From Shinella sp. PSBB067 (GTDB lineage: Bacteria; Pseudomonadota; Alphaproteobacteria; Rhizobiales; Rhizobiaceae): a stretch of DNA of 64,000 bases. The DNA lies in NCBI RefSeq assembly GCF_016839145.1, contig NZ_CP069303.1, positions 3,959,001 to 4,023,000 on the forward strand, written 5' to 3'. The notes beneath the pieces were generated by a model. The model was not told where the DNA came from and did not search any database. It was given only the letters and a program-made list of their open reading frames with translations. Shown one piece after another: positions 9,981 to 20,342 of this stretch; positions within the stretch are counted from its first letter, which is position 1; each line of letters starts with the position of its first letter. Both the position numbers and the translations under genes were made by a program.

Positions 9981-10928
9981 TCAATCCTCGCCGTTCCTCG
10001 CCCGTGCAAGAAACCGTGATCGCTCGTAGAAGAGGATGACGACCAGCGCCATGACGAAGGGAATGATGAGATAGAAGAGCCGGAAGACGGCAAGCGCCGC
10101 CAGCACCACGGCCGGGTCCATGTCGGGCAGGCCGGCGAGGAAGACGAGCTCCAGCACGCCGATGCCGCCCGGCGCATGGGAGAGCAGCGCCACGGAGAAG
10201 GAGGCGAGGAAGATGCCGAGCACGACGAAGAAACCGGGATTGCCCTCCGCCGGCAGCACGAAATAGATGATGCCGGCCGCGCCGATCAGCTCGATGGGCG
10301 CGATGATGAGCTGGCGGAAGACGAGCGAGGGCTTGGGATACTGCAGCTTGAGCCAGCGCGTGTCGATCGGGCGAAAGCCGACGAGGCTGCCCACGACATA
10401 GAGCGCGACCAGCGCCAGGATGAAGACGCCGGTCGAGAAGGCCGCCTCGATCGGCAGGAAATCGGCGAAGCGCTCGATGATCTCCGGCTCCAGCACCAGC
10501 ACGAGGCCGAACAGCATGAAGGTGCCGAGCGCGAAGGTGAAGGAGCAGAAGGCGACGAGAACGCCCACCTCCGACCCGCTGAGCCCCTTCGACGTATAGG
10601 CCCGGTAGCGCACCAGCGCGCCGGAGAACACCGAGGCGCCGATATTGTGCGACAGGGCATAGGTGGTGAAGGAGGTGACGGTGATGAACCACAGCGAGAT
10701 GCGGTGACCGAGATGCTCGAGCGCGAGGTGATCGTAGGCCGCCAGCGCCGCATAGGCGACGAGCGTTGCCACGCATGCGAGCGCCCAGCCGGACGTCGGA
10801 ATGGCGTGGATGCTCGCCATGAACTCGTCGAGCGAAAGACCGCGCAGGTCCTTGTAGAGGATGTAGACGGACAGGACGATCGCGACGGTGCTGACGAGCG
10901 GCCAGAAGAATTTCCTCAGCCGTTTCAT
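9981..10928 (-). CDS. YbhN/UPF0104-family integral membrane protein (lysylphosphatidylglycerol synthase TM-like)
   Basis: About 315 residues with some eight membrane segments (for example FFWPLVSTVAIVLSVYIL and WALACVATLVAYAALAAY). It carries the family's conserved features: the early YDHLALEHLG, SHNIGASVFSGALVRYRAYTSKGLS, and SHAPGGIGVLELVFL. This is the flippase-like half of MprF (Pfam LPG_synthase_TM), here without the synthase domain; the substrate is unknown. Start choice is uncertain. I take ATG 10928 because it immediately precedes the first membrane segment. The frame stays open to ATG 11084, adding 52 charged residues, and neither start has a strong ribosome site. Confidence 0.82.
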   Translation of the reverse strand: MKRLRKFFWPLVSTVAIVLSVYILYKDLRGLSLDEFMASIHAIPTSGWALACVATLVAYAALAAYDHLALEHLGHRISLWFITVTSFTTYALSHNIGASVFSGALVRYRAYTSKGLSGSEVGVLVAFCSFTFALGTFMLFGLVLVLEPEIIERFADFLPIEAAFSTGVFILALVALYVVGSLVGFRPIDTRWLKLQYPKPSLVFRQLIIAPIELIGAAGIIYFVLPAEGNPGFFVVLGIFLASFSVALLSHAPGGIGVLELVFLAGLPDMDPAVVLAALAVFRLFYLIIPFVMALVVILFYERSRFLARARNGED

Positions 10929-11132
10929 GCCGCCCGGCCCCCGGCCCTCGTCAGGCCGTTCTTCGAGCGGCAGGCTTCTTTCGCAGTCCGTGCTGGCGCC
11001 ATCCTCGTCCTTTCCCCATCGTGCGGGCCTGTCGTCGTCCGGTGCGACGCGGCCATTCTTGTCGTGGTTCGGTTGGCCAAGCATTGCCGTTCCATCCGGT
11101 GAATGCCAGCCAACGCCTTCATCACTTCTGCG

Positions 11133-12524
11133 TCAGCGCGATGCCAGCGCGGAAAGGATCCGCACCCAGGAGCGGATGCCCTTCTCGAAGGAGCGCAGTT
11201 CGTATTTCTCGTTCGGCGAATGGATGCGGTCGTCCGACAGCGCAAAGCCGACGAGCAGGGATTCCATGCCGAGCATCTTCTGGAAGTCGCCGACGATGGG
11301 GATGGACCCGCCCATGCCGATGACGACGGCCGGCTTCGGCCATTCGTCGGACAGCGCGGACTTCGCCTTCTCCAGCAGCGCCGAATCGTAGGGAAGCTGG
11401 ATCGCCGGCGAGCCGCCATGGGCGTGGAACGTCACGGAGCAATCGGCGGGGATCCTCGCGCGCACATAGGCGCGGAAAGCGTCGCGGATCTTCGCCGGAT
11501 CCTGCTTGCCGACGAGGCGGAAGGAGACCTTCGCCGAGGCTTCCGCCGCGATCACCGTCTTGAAGCCCTCGCCGGTATAGCCGCCGGTGATGCCGTTGAC
11601 CTCGGCGGTCGGCCGCGCCCAGGTGAGCTCCAGCACCGAGCGGCCCTTTTCGCCCGAGGGGATCGACAGGCCGATCTCGCCGAGGAAGCTTTCCGCCGAG
11701 CTGCCGAGCTTTTCCCAGGCGGCCTTGATCTGCGTCGGGGTCTCCTCGACGCCCTCGTAGAAACCGTCGAGCGTCACGCGGCCGGTCTCGTCGTGGAGGC
11801 CGGCGAGAATGTCGGAAAGGATGTGGATCGGGTTTGCCGCCGCGCCGCCGAAATAGCCGGAATGGAGGTCCCGGTCGGCCGCCTTGATGACGACCTCCTC
11901 GCCGACGAGGCCGCGCAGGCCTGCCGAGATCGCCGGCGTGTCGGCGTCCCACATGCTGGTATCGCAGACGAGCGCGAAGTCGGCCTTCAGCTCGGCGGCA
12001 TTGGCTTCGAGGAAGGGCTTCAGCGAGGGCGAGCCGGATTCTTCCTCGCCCTCGAAGAGGATCGTGACGCGGCAGGGCAGGGCGCCCGCGGTTTCCTTGT
12101 AGGCGCGGCAGGCCTCCACGAAGGTCAGGAGCTGGCCCTTGTCGTCGGAGGTGCCGCGGCCGGTGATGATGCGGCGGCCGCCCTCGGCCCCGCGCACCGC
12201 CGGCTCGAAGGGATCGTGGTCCCACAGGTTCAGGGGATCGACCGGCTGGACGTCGTAGTGGCCGTAGAAGAGGACGTGCGGGGCATCCGGCCTTGCGCCG
12301 TCGTGATGGGCGACGACCATGGGATGGCCGGGTGTGTCGCGCACCGTCGCATCGAAGCCGAGCGAGCGCAGCTCGGTGACCAGCCACTCGGCCGCCCGGC
12401 GGCACTCGGCCTTGAAGGCCGGGTCTGTGGAGATGGACTTGATGCGCACCAGCTCGAACAGGCGTTCGAGGCTGGCGGGAATGCCGGCGCTGGCACGGTC
12501 GAGGACGGGCAGAATGTTGGTCAT
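11133..12524 (-). CDS. M20-family dipeptidase/metallopeptidase
   Basis: A 463-residue cytosolic di-zinc exopeptidase of the M20 family (carnosinase/ArgE/DapE superfamily). Metal-site motifs are in order: VLFYGHYDVQPVDP (His and Asp ligands with catalytic Asp), GTSDDKGQLL (bridging Asp), LFEGEEESGSPSL (catalytic Glu and metal Glu), VCDTSMWD, and the terminal His in SDDRIHSPNEKY. The dimerisation (lid) domain lies at about 190-350. The true substrate (dipeptide or N-acyl amino acid) cannot be read. The ATG at 12524 begins the conserved part; upstream in-frame sequence belongs to the MarR region in another frame. A MarR gene ends 80 bp upstream on the same strand. Confidence 0.93.
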   Translation of the reverse strand: MTNILPVLDRASAGIPASLERLFELVRIKSISTDPAFKAECRRAAEWLVTELRSLGFDATVRDTPGHPMVVAHHDGARPDAPHVLFYGHYDVQPVDPLNLWDHDPFEPAVRGAEGGRRIITGRGTSDDKGQLLTFVEACRAYKETAGALPCRVTILFEGEEESGSPSLKPFLEANAAELKADFALVCDTSMWDADTPAISAGLRGLVGEEVVIKAADRDLHSGYFGGAAANPIHILSDILAGLHDETGRVTLDGFYEGVEETPTQIKAAWEKLGSSAESFLGEIGLSIPSGEKGRSVLELTWARPTAEVNGITGGYTGEGFKTVIAAEASAKVSFRLVGKQDPAKIRDAFRAYVRARIPADCSVTFHAHGGSPAIQLPYDSALLEKAKSALSDEWPKPAVVIGMGGSIPIVGDFQKMLGMESLLVGFALSDDRIHSPNEKYELRSFEKGIRSWVRILSALASR

Positions 12525-12604
12525 GGTCGAATCCCTTGCGAATTGCGGCGACATTAGACCGATCGCGTCGGGGAGGGCAAATCGTATGACGGGCTTGCGG
12601 ACGG

Positions 12605-13045
12605 TCAGGCGCGCGGATCGCGGCCGAGATTGGCGAGCACCATGCGCATGTATTCGAGAAGCAGCTCCCGCTCGAAGCGCCGGAAGCCGCGAAACAGCGC
12701 CTCCTCGGTGGCGCAGGCGGCGGCCATCGCGGTCTCGCGCAGCGCCTTGCCGCGCGTCGTCAGGAAGACGAGCTGCGCCCGCCGGTCCTTCGGGTGCCGT
12801 CGGCGCAAGATCAGCCCGTCGCGCTCCATGCGCGACAGCGTGTTGGCCATGGTCGCCTGCTCGATGTCGAGCCGGTCGAGGAGTTCGCGCTGGGTGAGGC
12901 CGTCGCCGCCCCACAATTCGAGCAGGACCGGGAACTGGCCGGGCGCGAAGCCGGCCCCGTCCGCCCGCGCATGAAGGGCGCGGGACGCCGCCTTCGCCAG
13001 GAGATTGGCGAGGTATGCTGCCGACTCCTTCCGGTCGAAATCCAT
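12605..13045 (-). CDS. MarR-family transcriptional regulator
   Basis: A 146-residue winged-helix regulator. The DNA-binding core shows LTQRELLDRLDIEQATMANTLSRMERDGLI (helix-turn-helix) and RRRHPKDRRAQLVFLTTRGKAL (wing with the family's DxR). Flanking helices form the dimer interface. Such proteins usually repress nearby genes and respond to small aromatic compounds. It lies just upstream of the M20 peptidase gene on the same strand, 80 bp away, so peptidase control is possible but not shown. No obvious palindrome was found in its upstream region by eye. Confidence 0.92.
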   Translation of the reverse strand: MDFDRKESAAYLANLLAKAASRALHARADGAGFAPGQFPVLLELWGGDGLTQRELLDRLDIEQATMANTLSRMERDGLILRRRHPKDRRAQLVFLTTRGKALRETAMAAACATEEALFRGFRRFERELLLEYMRMVLANLGRDPRA

Positions 13046-13370
13046 GGGGAGAAGCTATGTCGGTTCGCAGCGGAAGACAATGTGGATCGCCTGCGATGGG
13101 CATGGCTGTGCCCGCAAATGCAAGAAGCCGCCGACGACAGGAGGCGTGTCGCGGCGGCTTCTGCGAATTATGGACAAAGGCCCGGAGAGGGGGATGAGGC
13201 CTTTGTCCTCGTCTGGCGCGGCGGGGGACAGGCCGGGTGCCAGACAACGGCTTTGATCAGGTGCCGATGATCAATATCTGTGGGTCCGAATGTGGCTTTT
13301 CAAGGGTTTCCGGTCCCGTCGAAAATTACAAATTGGTAACGTTCGCGTGAGGTTTTGCAACGCCGGAAAA
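13046..13370. other. Intergenic stretch without recognisable gene
   Basis: Between the divergent marR-type and polA genes. I see no convincing coding frame, tRNA or terminator. It probably contains the leftward promoter of the MarR gene; the rest leads into a palindromic repeat. Confidence 0.4.
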
Positions 13371-13504
13371 CCCCTCTGCCCGCCGGCATCTCCCCCAAAG
13401 GGCGGAGAAAGCACGAGGCGTGCCCACCGTTTTATAACGAATGCCGACGGGGCGGCGGGTCAAGCCCCTCCCCCTCGTGGGGAGGGGTTGGGGAGGGGCC
13501 TTTC
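13371..13504. repeat. Interspersed repeat, family B, copy 1
   Basis: Begins CCCCTCTGCCCGCCGGCATC, has a central conserved stretch (CGAATGCCGACGG) and ends with the hairpin CCCCTCCCCCTCGTGGGGAGGGG followed by TTGGGGAGGGGCCTTT. Nearly the same sequence stands at 49122-49255, and a split copy at 31526-31850. It lies about 50 nt before polA. The terminal hairpin with TTGGGGAGGGGCCTTT could also act on transcription. Confidence 0.75.
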
Positions 13505-13553
13505 CGCAATGAGAGATGGACGCGGCAGACGGCCCGCGCTATCCATTCACCCC

Positions 13554-16541
13554 ATGAAAAAAGGTGATCATCTCTTCCTCGTCGACGGCTCCGGCTTCAT
13601 CTTCCGCGCCTTCCACGCCATCCCGCCGCTCAACCGCAAGTCGGACGGGTTGCCGGTCAATGCCGTCTCCGGTTTCTGCAACATGCTGTGGAAGCTGCTG
13701 AAGGATGCGCGCAACACCGACGTGGGCGTGACGCCGACGCATTTCGCCGTCATCTTCGACTATTCCTCGAAGACCTTCCGCAACGAGCTTTACGATCAGT
13801 ACAAGGCGAACCGCACCGCGCCGCCGGAAGACCTGATCCTCCAGTTCGGCCTGATCCGCCATGCCACGCGCGCCTTCAACCTGCCCTGCATCGAGAAGGA
13901 AGGCTTCGAGGCGGACGACCTGATCGCCACCTATTCGCGGCTTGCGGAAGCCGACGGCGCCGACGTCACCATCGTCTCCTCCGACAAGGACCTCATGCAG
14001 CTCGTGACGCAGAGCGTCTCGATGTATGACGGCATGAAGGACAAGCAGATCTCCATTCCCGAAGTCATCGAGAAATGGGGCGTGCCGCCGGAAAAGATGA
14101 TCGATCTGCAGGCGCTGACCGGCGACAGCACCGACAACATCCCGGGCGTTCCCGGCATCGGCCCCAAGACCGCCGCCCAGCTCCTGGCGGAATACGGCGA
14201 CCTCGACACGCTGCTCGCCCGCGCCGAGGAGATCAAGCAGGTCAAGCGCCGCGAGAACATCATCGCCAACCGCGAACTCGTGCAGCTCTCCCGCCAGCTT
14301 GTCACGCTGAAGACGGACACGCCCCTCGACACGCCGCTCGACGACCTGATCCTGCACCCGCAGGACGGGCCGAAGCTCATCGCCTTCCTGAAAGCCATGG
14401 AGTTCACCACGCTGACCCGCCGCGTCGCGGAGACCTGCGACTGCGATGCCGGCGCCATCGAGGCGGCCAGCGTGCCGGTGGAGTGGGGCGCGGAGGCGCA
14501 CGGCCCGGATCTCGACAAGGGCGACGTTGCCGGTCCCGCGCTCGATCTTAACGGCACCGAGACGGCGGCCGAGGCCGCCGAGACCCTGCTGCCGACCGCG
14601 CGGCCCGGCGAGGCCACGCCCTCGGCCCTCGCAAGGTCCCGCGCCGAGCGCTTCTCCGCCGGTCCCATCGATCATTCGACCTATGAGACGGTGCGCGACC
14701 TCGACGCGCTCGACCGCTGGATCGCCGCGGCGCGCGAGACCGGCCTCGTCGGCTTCGATACCGAGACGACCTCGCTCGATGCCATGCAGGCCGAGCTCTG
14801 CGGCTTCTCGCTCGCCATCGCCGACAACGCGAAGGACCCGTCGGGAACGACGATCCGCGCCTGCTATGTCCCGCTCAACCACAAGACCGGCGTCGGCGAC
14901 CTCCTCGGCGGCGGGCTCGCCGAGGGGCAGATCCCGATCCGCGCCGCGCTGGAGCGGCTGAAGGCGCTGCTGGAGGATCCGTCCGTCCTCAAGGTCGCGC
15001 AGAACCTCAAATACGATTACCTCGTCATGCGCCGCCACGGCATCACCATGCAGGGCTTCGACGATACGATGCTGATGTCCTATGCGCTCGACGCCGGCGC
15101 GGGCAACCATGGCATGGACACGCTTTCCGAGCGCTGGCTCGGCCACAAGCCGATCGCCTACAAGGAGGTCGCAGGCTCCGGCAAGGGCGCGCAGACCTTC
15201 GACATGGTCGATATCGCCCGCGCCACCGCCTATGCGGCCGAGGACGCCGACGTGACGCTGCGGCTCTGGCACGTCCTGAAGCCGCGCCTTGCGGCCGAGC
15301 GCATGACGGCGGTCTACGAGCGGCTGGAACGCCCGCTGGTGCCCGTGCTCGCCCGCATGGAGGAGCGCGGCATCACCATCGACCGGCAGGTCCTCTCCCG
15401 CCTTTCCGGCGAGCTGGCGCAGGGCGCGGCAGGTTACGAGGAAGAGATCTACACGCTTGCCGGCGAGCGCTTCAACATCGGCTCGCCCAAGCAGCTCGGC
15501 GACATCCTCTTCGGCAAGATGGGCCTTCCCGGCGCATCGAAGACGAAGACCGGCCAGTGGTCGACCTCCGCGCAGGTGCTGGAGGACCTTGCCGCGCAGG
15601 GCATCCCGCTGCCGCGCAAGATCGTCGACTGGCGTCAGCTCACCAAGCTGAAATCCACCTATACCGACGCGCTGCCCGGCTTCGTGCATCCCGAGACGAA
15701 GCGTGTGCACACGTCCTACGCGCTCGCCGCGACGACGACCGGGCGCCTCTCCTCCTCGGATCCGAACCTGCAGAACATCCCGGTGCGCACGGCCGAGGGC
15801 CGCAAGATTCGCACCGCCTTCGTCTCGACGCCCGGCAACAAGCTGGTCTCGGCCGACTACAGCCAGATCGAATTGCGCGTGCTCGCCCATGTCGCCGAGA
15901 TCCCGCAGCTCAAGCAGGCCTTCGCCGACGGCATCGACATCCACGCCATGACCGCGTCGGAGATGTTCGGCGTGCCGGTGGAGGGCATGCCGGCGGAAAT
16001 CCGCCGCCGCGCCAAGGCCATCAATTTCGGCATCATCTACGGCATCTCGGCCTTCGGCCTCGCCAACCAGCTCTCCATCGAGCGCTCGGAGGCGGGCGAC
16101 TACATCAGGAAGTATTTCGAGCGCTTCCCGGGCATCAAGGACTACATGGACAGCACCAAGGCCTTCGCCCGGGAGAACGGCTATGTCGAGACGATCTTCG
16201 GCCGCCGCGCCCATTACCCGGAGATCAAGTCGTCCAACCCCTCGGTGCGCGCCTTCAACGAGCGCGCCGCGATCAACGCGCCGATCCAGGGCTCGGCCGC
16301 CGACATCATCCGCCGCGCCATGGTGAAGATGGAGCCGGCGCTCGCCGCCGCCGGCCTGTCCGCCCGCATGCTGCTGCAGGTGCATGACGAACTGATCTTC
16401 GAGGTCGAGGAGGGCGAAGTCGACAAGGCCATCCCCGTCATCGTCGACATCATGGAAAACGCCTCCATGCCGGCGCTCTCGATGAAGGTACCGCTGAAGG
16501 TCGACGCGCGGGCGGCGACCAACTGGGACGAGGCGCACTGA
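13554..16541 (+). CDS. polA: DNA polymerase I
   Basis: A 995-residue polymerase with all three activities. The N-terminal 5'-3' exonuclease (about 1-300) shows FLVDGSGFIFRAFHA, GFEADDLIATY and a helix-hairpin-helix region GVPGIGPKTAAQLL. A 3'-5' proofreading domain (about 380-580) keeps the acidic residues FDTETTSLD, NLKYDYLVM and YAAEDADVT. The polymerase domain holds motif A (SADYSQIELRVLAHV), motif B (RRRAKAINFGIIYGIS) and motif C (LLQVHDELIFE). The enzyme fills gaps in repair and removes Okazaki primers. The ATG at 13554 fits the conserved N terminus; the longer open frame upstream crosses a repeat. Acidic, Ala-rich residues 310-380 form a less conserved linker. Confidence 0.98.
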   Translation: MKKGDHLFLVDGSGFIFRAFHAIPPLNRKSDGLPVNAVSGFCNMLWKLLKDARNTDVGVTPTHFAVIFDYSSKTFRNELYDQYKANRTAPPEDLILQFGLIRHATRAFNLPCIEKEGFEADDLIATYSRLAEADGADVTIVSSDKDLMQLVTQSVSMYDGMKDKQISIPEVIEKWGVPPEKMIDLQALTGDSTDNIPGVPGIGPKTAAQLLAEYGDLDTLLARAEEIKQVKRRENIIANRELVQLSRQLVTLKTDTPLDTPLDDLILHPQDGPKLIAFLKAMEFTTLTRRVAETCDCDAGAIEAASVPVEWGAEAHGPDLDKGDVAGPALDLNGTETAAEAAETLLPTARPGEATPSALARSRAERFSAGPIDHSTYETVRDLDALDRWIAAARETGLVGFDTETTSLDAMQAELCGFSLAIADNAKDPSGTTIRACYVPLNHKTGVGDLLGGGLAEGQIPIRAALERLKALLEDPSVLKVAQNLKYDYLVMRRHGITMQGFDDTMLMSYALDAGAGNHGMDTLSERWLGHKPIAYKEVAGSGKGAQTFDMVDIARATAYAAEDADVTLRLWHVLKPRLAAERMTAVYERLERPLVPVLARMEERGITIDRQVLSRLSGELAQGAAGYEEEIYTLAGERFNIGSPKQLGDILFGKMGLPGASKTKTGQWSTSAQVLEDLAAQGIPLPRKIVDWRQLTKLKSTYTDALPGFVHPETKRVHTSYALAATTTGRLSSSDPNLQNIPVRTAEGRKIRTAFVSTPGNKLVSADYSQIELRVLAHVAEIPQLKQAFADGIDIHAMTASEMFGVPVEGMPAEIRRRAKAINFGIIYGISAFGLANQLSIERSEAGDYIRKYFERFPGIKDYMDSTKAFARENGYVETIFGRRAHYPEIKSSNPSVRAFNERAAINAPIQGSAADIIRRAMVKMEPALAAAGLSARMLLQVHDELIFEVEEGEVDKAIPVIVDIMENASMPALSMKVPLKVDARAATNWDEAH

Positions 16542-16555
16542 GCAGGGTGCCTCGC

Positions 16556-16710
16556 CCGCCTGCCGGCACCTTCTCCCCGCAGGCGGGGCGAAGAGGAGCC
16601 ACACTGGTTTCCCCGGCCAAACAATCTTCGTGCTGACAGGAAAGCCTTGCCTCCTGCCCTTATCTCCCCGCCTGCGGGGAGAAGGTCGCGGCAGGCGGAT
16701 GAGGGGCCGT
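16556..16710. repeat. Pair of inverted palindromic repeats between polA and the ABC exporter gene
   Basis: The left unit reads CGCCTGCCGGCACCTTCTCC then CCGCAGGCGGGG. The right unit, on the opposite strand, reads nearly the same (CCGCCTGCCGCGACCTTCTC, then CCCGCAGGCGGGGAGA). Together they could form a long cruciform between two convergent genes and may help end transcription from both sides. Related arms occur inside the element at 31561-31741. Confidence 0.65.
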
Positions 16711-16712
16711 CG

Positions 16713-18521
<1,809 letters not shown>

Positions 18522-18729
18522 GGAGCGAACCTGTTGGGCCGGGAGTTGCGGCATGTCCGGCGCCCCGCGTCTAACCGGATGCGCCCTCGCTTGCAATCTC
18601 CTGGAACCTGCCGCGAAAGACCGCCGCCTTAACGCGGTCTTAACGACGCTTGCCGCTTGATCGCCGGAGGCGGCGGGCAGGCGCGGTGCTTCCCGCGCGA
18701 ACCGGCGCTCCGCCGGAACGGAGGCAGGC

Positions 18730-19779
18730 ATGCGATCCTCGTTCGGCGCGGCGGCGCTCTTTCGGCTGGCGGCCGCCGCCGCGGCCTGTGCCATGCCCGT
18801 TCAGGCGGGCGCTGCGTGCCTGCGCGGCATCAACCTTGCCGGCGCCGAGTTCGGCGAAGGCCGCGGCACCTATGGCAAGGACTACATCTATCCCTCCGCC
18901 GGGACGATCGCCTATTTCGCCGGCAAGGGTTTCAACGCCGTGCGCCTGCCCTTCAAGTGGGAGCGGCTTCAGCCGAGGCTCGGCCGCGGCTTCGACAAGG
19001 CGGAGCGTGCCCGCCTTGCCGAGACGGTCAGGGCGCTGCGCGATGCCGGCATGACCGTCATCCTCGATCCGCACGACTATGCCCGCTACGGCGGCCAGCC
19101 GATCGGCTCGGCCGCGGTGCCGGACAGCGCCTTCGCCGATTTCTGGCGCCGGCTCGCCGGCGACTACAAGGATGACGGCGGCGTGCAGTTCGGCCTGATG
19201 AACGAGCCGCATGACGTGCCGGCGACGCAATGGCTCGCCTCCGCCAACGCCGCCATCGCCGCGATACGCGAGACCGGCGCGAAAAATCTCGTGCTGGTCC
19301 CGGGCACGGCCTGGACGGGCGCGCATAGCTGGCAGGAGGAGCGGGACGGCGGGGCCAATGGCACCGTCATGCTCGGCATAAGGGATCCGGCGGATAACCA
19401 TGCCTACGAGGTGCACCAGTATCTCGACACGGACTTCTCCGGAAAGGCCGGGGCCTGCGAGCGGGCGGACGATGCGGTGAAGGCGCTGGAGCGCTTCACC
19501 GACTGGCTGAAGCGCAACGGCAAGCGCGGCTTCCTCGGCGAGTTCGGCGGCTCCGCCGAGCCCACCTGCCTCGACGGGCTCGCCCGCATGACGGCGCTGG
19601 TCGGCAGTCAAGGCGCCGTCTGGACCGGCTGGACCTATTGGGCGGCCGGCGACTGGTGGCCGGCGGACGAGCCGCTCAACATCCAGCCGGCCGAGGGCCA
19701 CGACCGGCCGCAACTTGCCGCGCTGGCGGCCGGCGGCCCGCTGCCGGCGGGGGCCGCCGCCTGCGCGTCGCTGCCCTGA
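18730..19779 (+). CDS. Secreted glycoside hydrolase family 5 (endoglucanase-type) enzyme
   Basis: A 349-residue protein with an N-terminal signal peptide (cleavage near MPVQAGA, about 26). Family 5 hallmarks are RGINLAGAEFG, FNAVRLPFKWERLQP, catalytic acid Glu159 in GLMNEPHDV, and nucleophile Glu271 in GFLGEFGGS. The Trp-rich TGWTYWAAGDWW lines the cleft. It probably cleaves beta-1,4-glucan or a related beta-glucan outside the cytoplasm. Rhizobial relatives act on cellulose or on the cell's own cellulose and exopolysaccharide. The ATG at 18730 follows GGAGGC at about 8 nt. It precedes the carrier-protein operon on the same strand by about 300 bp, and that operon contains another glycosidase-like protein. 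Confidence 0.9.
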   Translation: MRSSFGAAALFRLAAAAAACAMPVQAGAACLRGINLAGAEFGEGRGTYGKDYIYPSAGTIAYFAGKGFNAVRLPFKWERLQPRLGRGFDKAERARLAETVRALRDAGMTVILDPHDYARYGGQPIGSAAVPDSAFADFWRRLAGDYKDDGGVQFGLMNEPHDVPATQWLASANAAIAAIRETGAKNLVLVPGTAWTGAHSWQEERDGGANGTVMLGIRDPADNHAYEVHQYLDTDFSGKAGACERADDAVKALERFTDWLKRNGKRGFLGEFGGSAEPTCLDGLARMTALVGSQGAVWTGWTYWAAGDWWPADEPLNIQPAEGHDRPQLAALAAGGPLPAGAAACASLP

Positions 19780-20087
19780 AAGGGTTTTTCCCGCGTGGAT
19801 CGGGCGCTATCCCGCACCGTTTGCTTTTGTGGCTAACGAAGTCTCAACGGACCCTTTTCGTATCGTTCCGAAACAGCGGGCCTCAAGCGCAACCGCCTCG
19901 AAAACCGGGCTCGCTCAGCTTTTCTTCAGAAATCGCCGCAAGGGTCCGTTCCAGCGTGGGACAGCCCCGCGCCGCGCTTCACGAAATCTTATCCATGTCC
20001 CTTCAGCCCATCTTATCAACCGCCGGTTATGCCTGTCGCAAACAATAAGGCGCGCTGTCCGGCCGCAAGAAAGCGATGGAGAAGAAC
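19780..20087. other. Intergenic stretch upstream of the carrier-protein operon
   Basis: No gene, terminator hairpin or repeat is recognisable. It is less GC-rich than its neighbours, particularly at 19830-20060, as expected for a promoter region. I could not pick a -35/-10 pair with confidence. Confidence 0.4.
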
Positions 20088-20342
20088 ATGAAGCAGAAGA
20101 TCCGTGACATCCTGGTCAAGCACGGTGGCCTTCCGGTGCCTGTCGAACAATTGGCGGACGACGCCGATCTCTATGCGGCGGGCCTTTCCTCCTTCGCGTC
20201 CGTGCAGGTGATGCTCGGCATCGAGGATGCCTTCGACGTCGAGTTTCCCGACAACCTCCTCAACCGCAAGTCCTTCCAGAGCATCGAGGCGATCGCACGG
20301 GCGGTCGAAAGCCTTGTCGGCAATGCGGAGGCCGCCGAATGA
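20088..20342 (+). CDS. Stand-alone acyl/aminoacyl carrier protein
   Basis: An 84-residue four-helix carrier protein. The phosphopantetheine site is in DLYAAGLSSFASVQVML, with Ser35 (second Ser of GLSS) the likely attachment point. The surrounding LGIEDAFDVEFPDNLL is typical of ACPs. The GLSSFASVQ form, unlike the DSLDTVE of fatty-acid AcpP, matches carrier proteins paired with amino acid:[carrier protein] ligases, one of which is the third gene here. ATG 20088 is chosen because GGAG lies 6 nt before it; ATG 20076 adds four residues. Its stop overlaps the start of the next gene (ATGA), so translation is coupled. It should carry an amino acid, not a fatty acid; the loaded amino acid is unknown. 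Confidence 0.9.
   Translation: MKQKIRDILVKHGGLPVPVEQLADDADLYAAGLSSFASVQVMLGIEDAFDVEFPDNLLNRKSFQSIEAIARAVESLVGNAEAAE

Noticed and set aside
11133..13247. A 704-residue version of the M20 peptidase reaching to 13247
   Set aside because: The first 241 residues run through the MarR gene in another frame and are Arg/Pro-rich; family homology begins at the ATG at 12524.
13539..16604. Open frame of about 1000 codons opposite polA
   Set aside because: Low-complexity Arg/Gly/Asp/Ala-rich translation mirroring polA codons; polA has all catalytic motifs on the plus strand.
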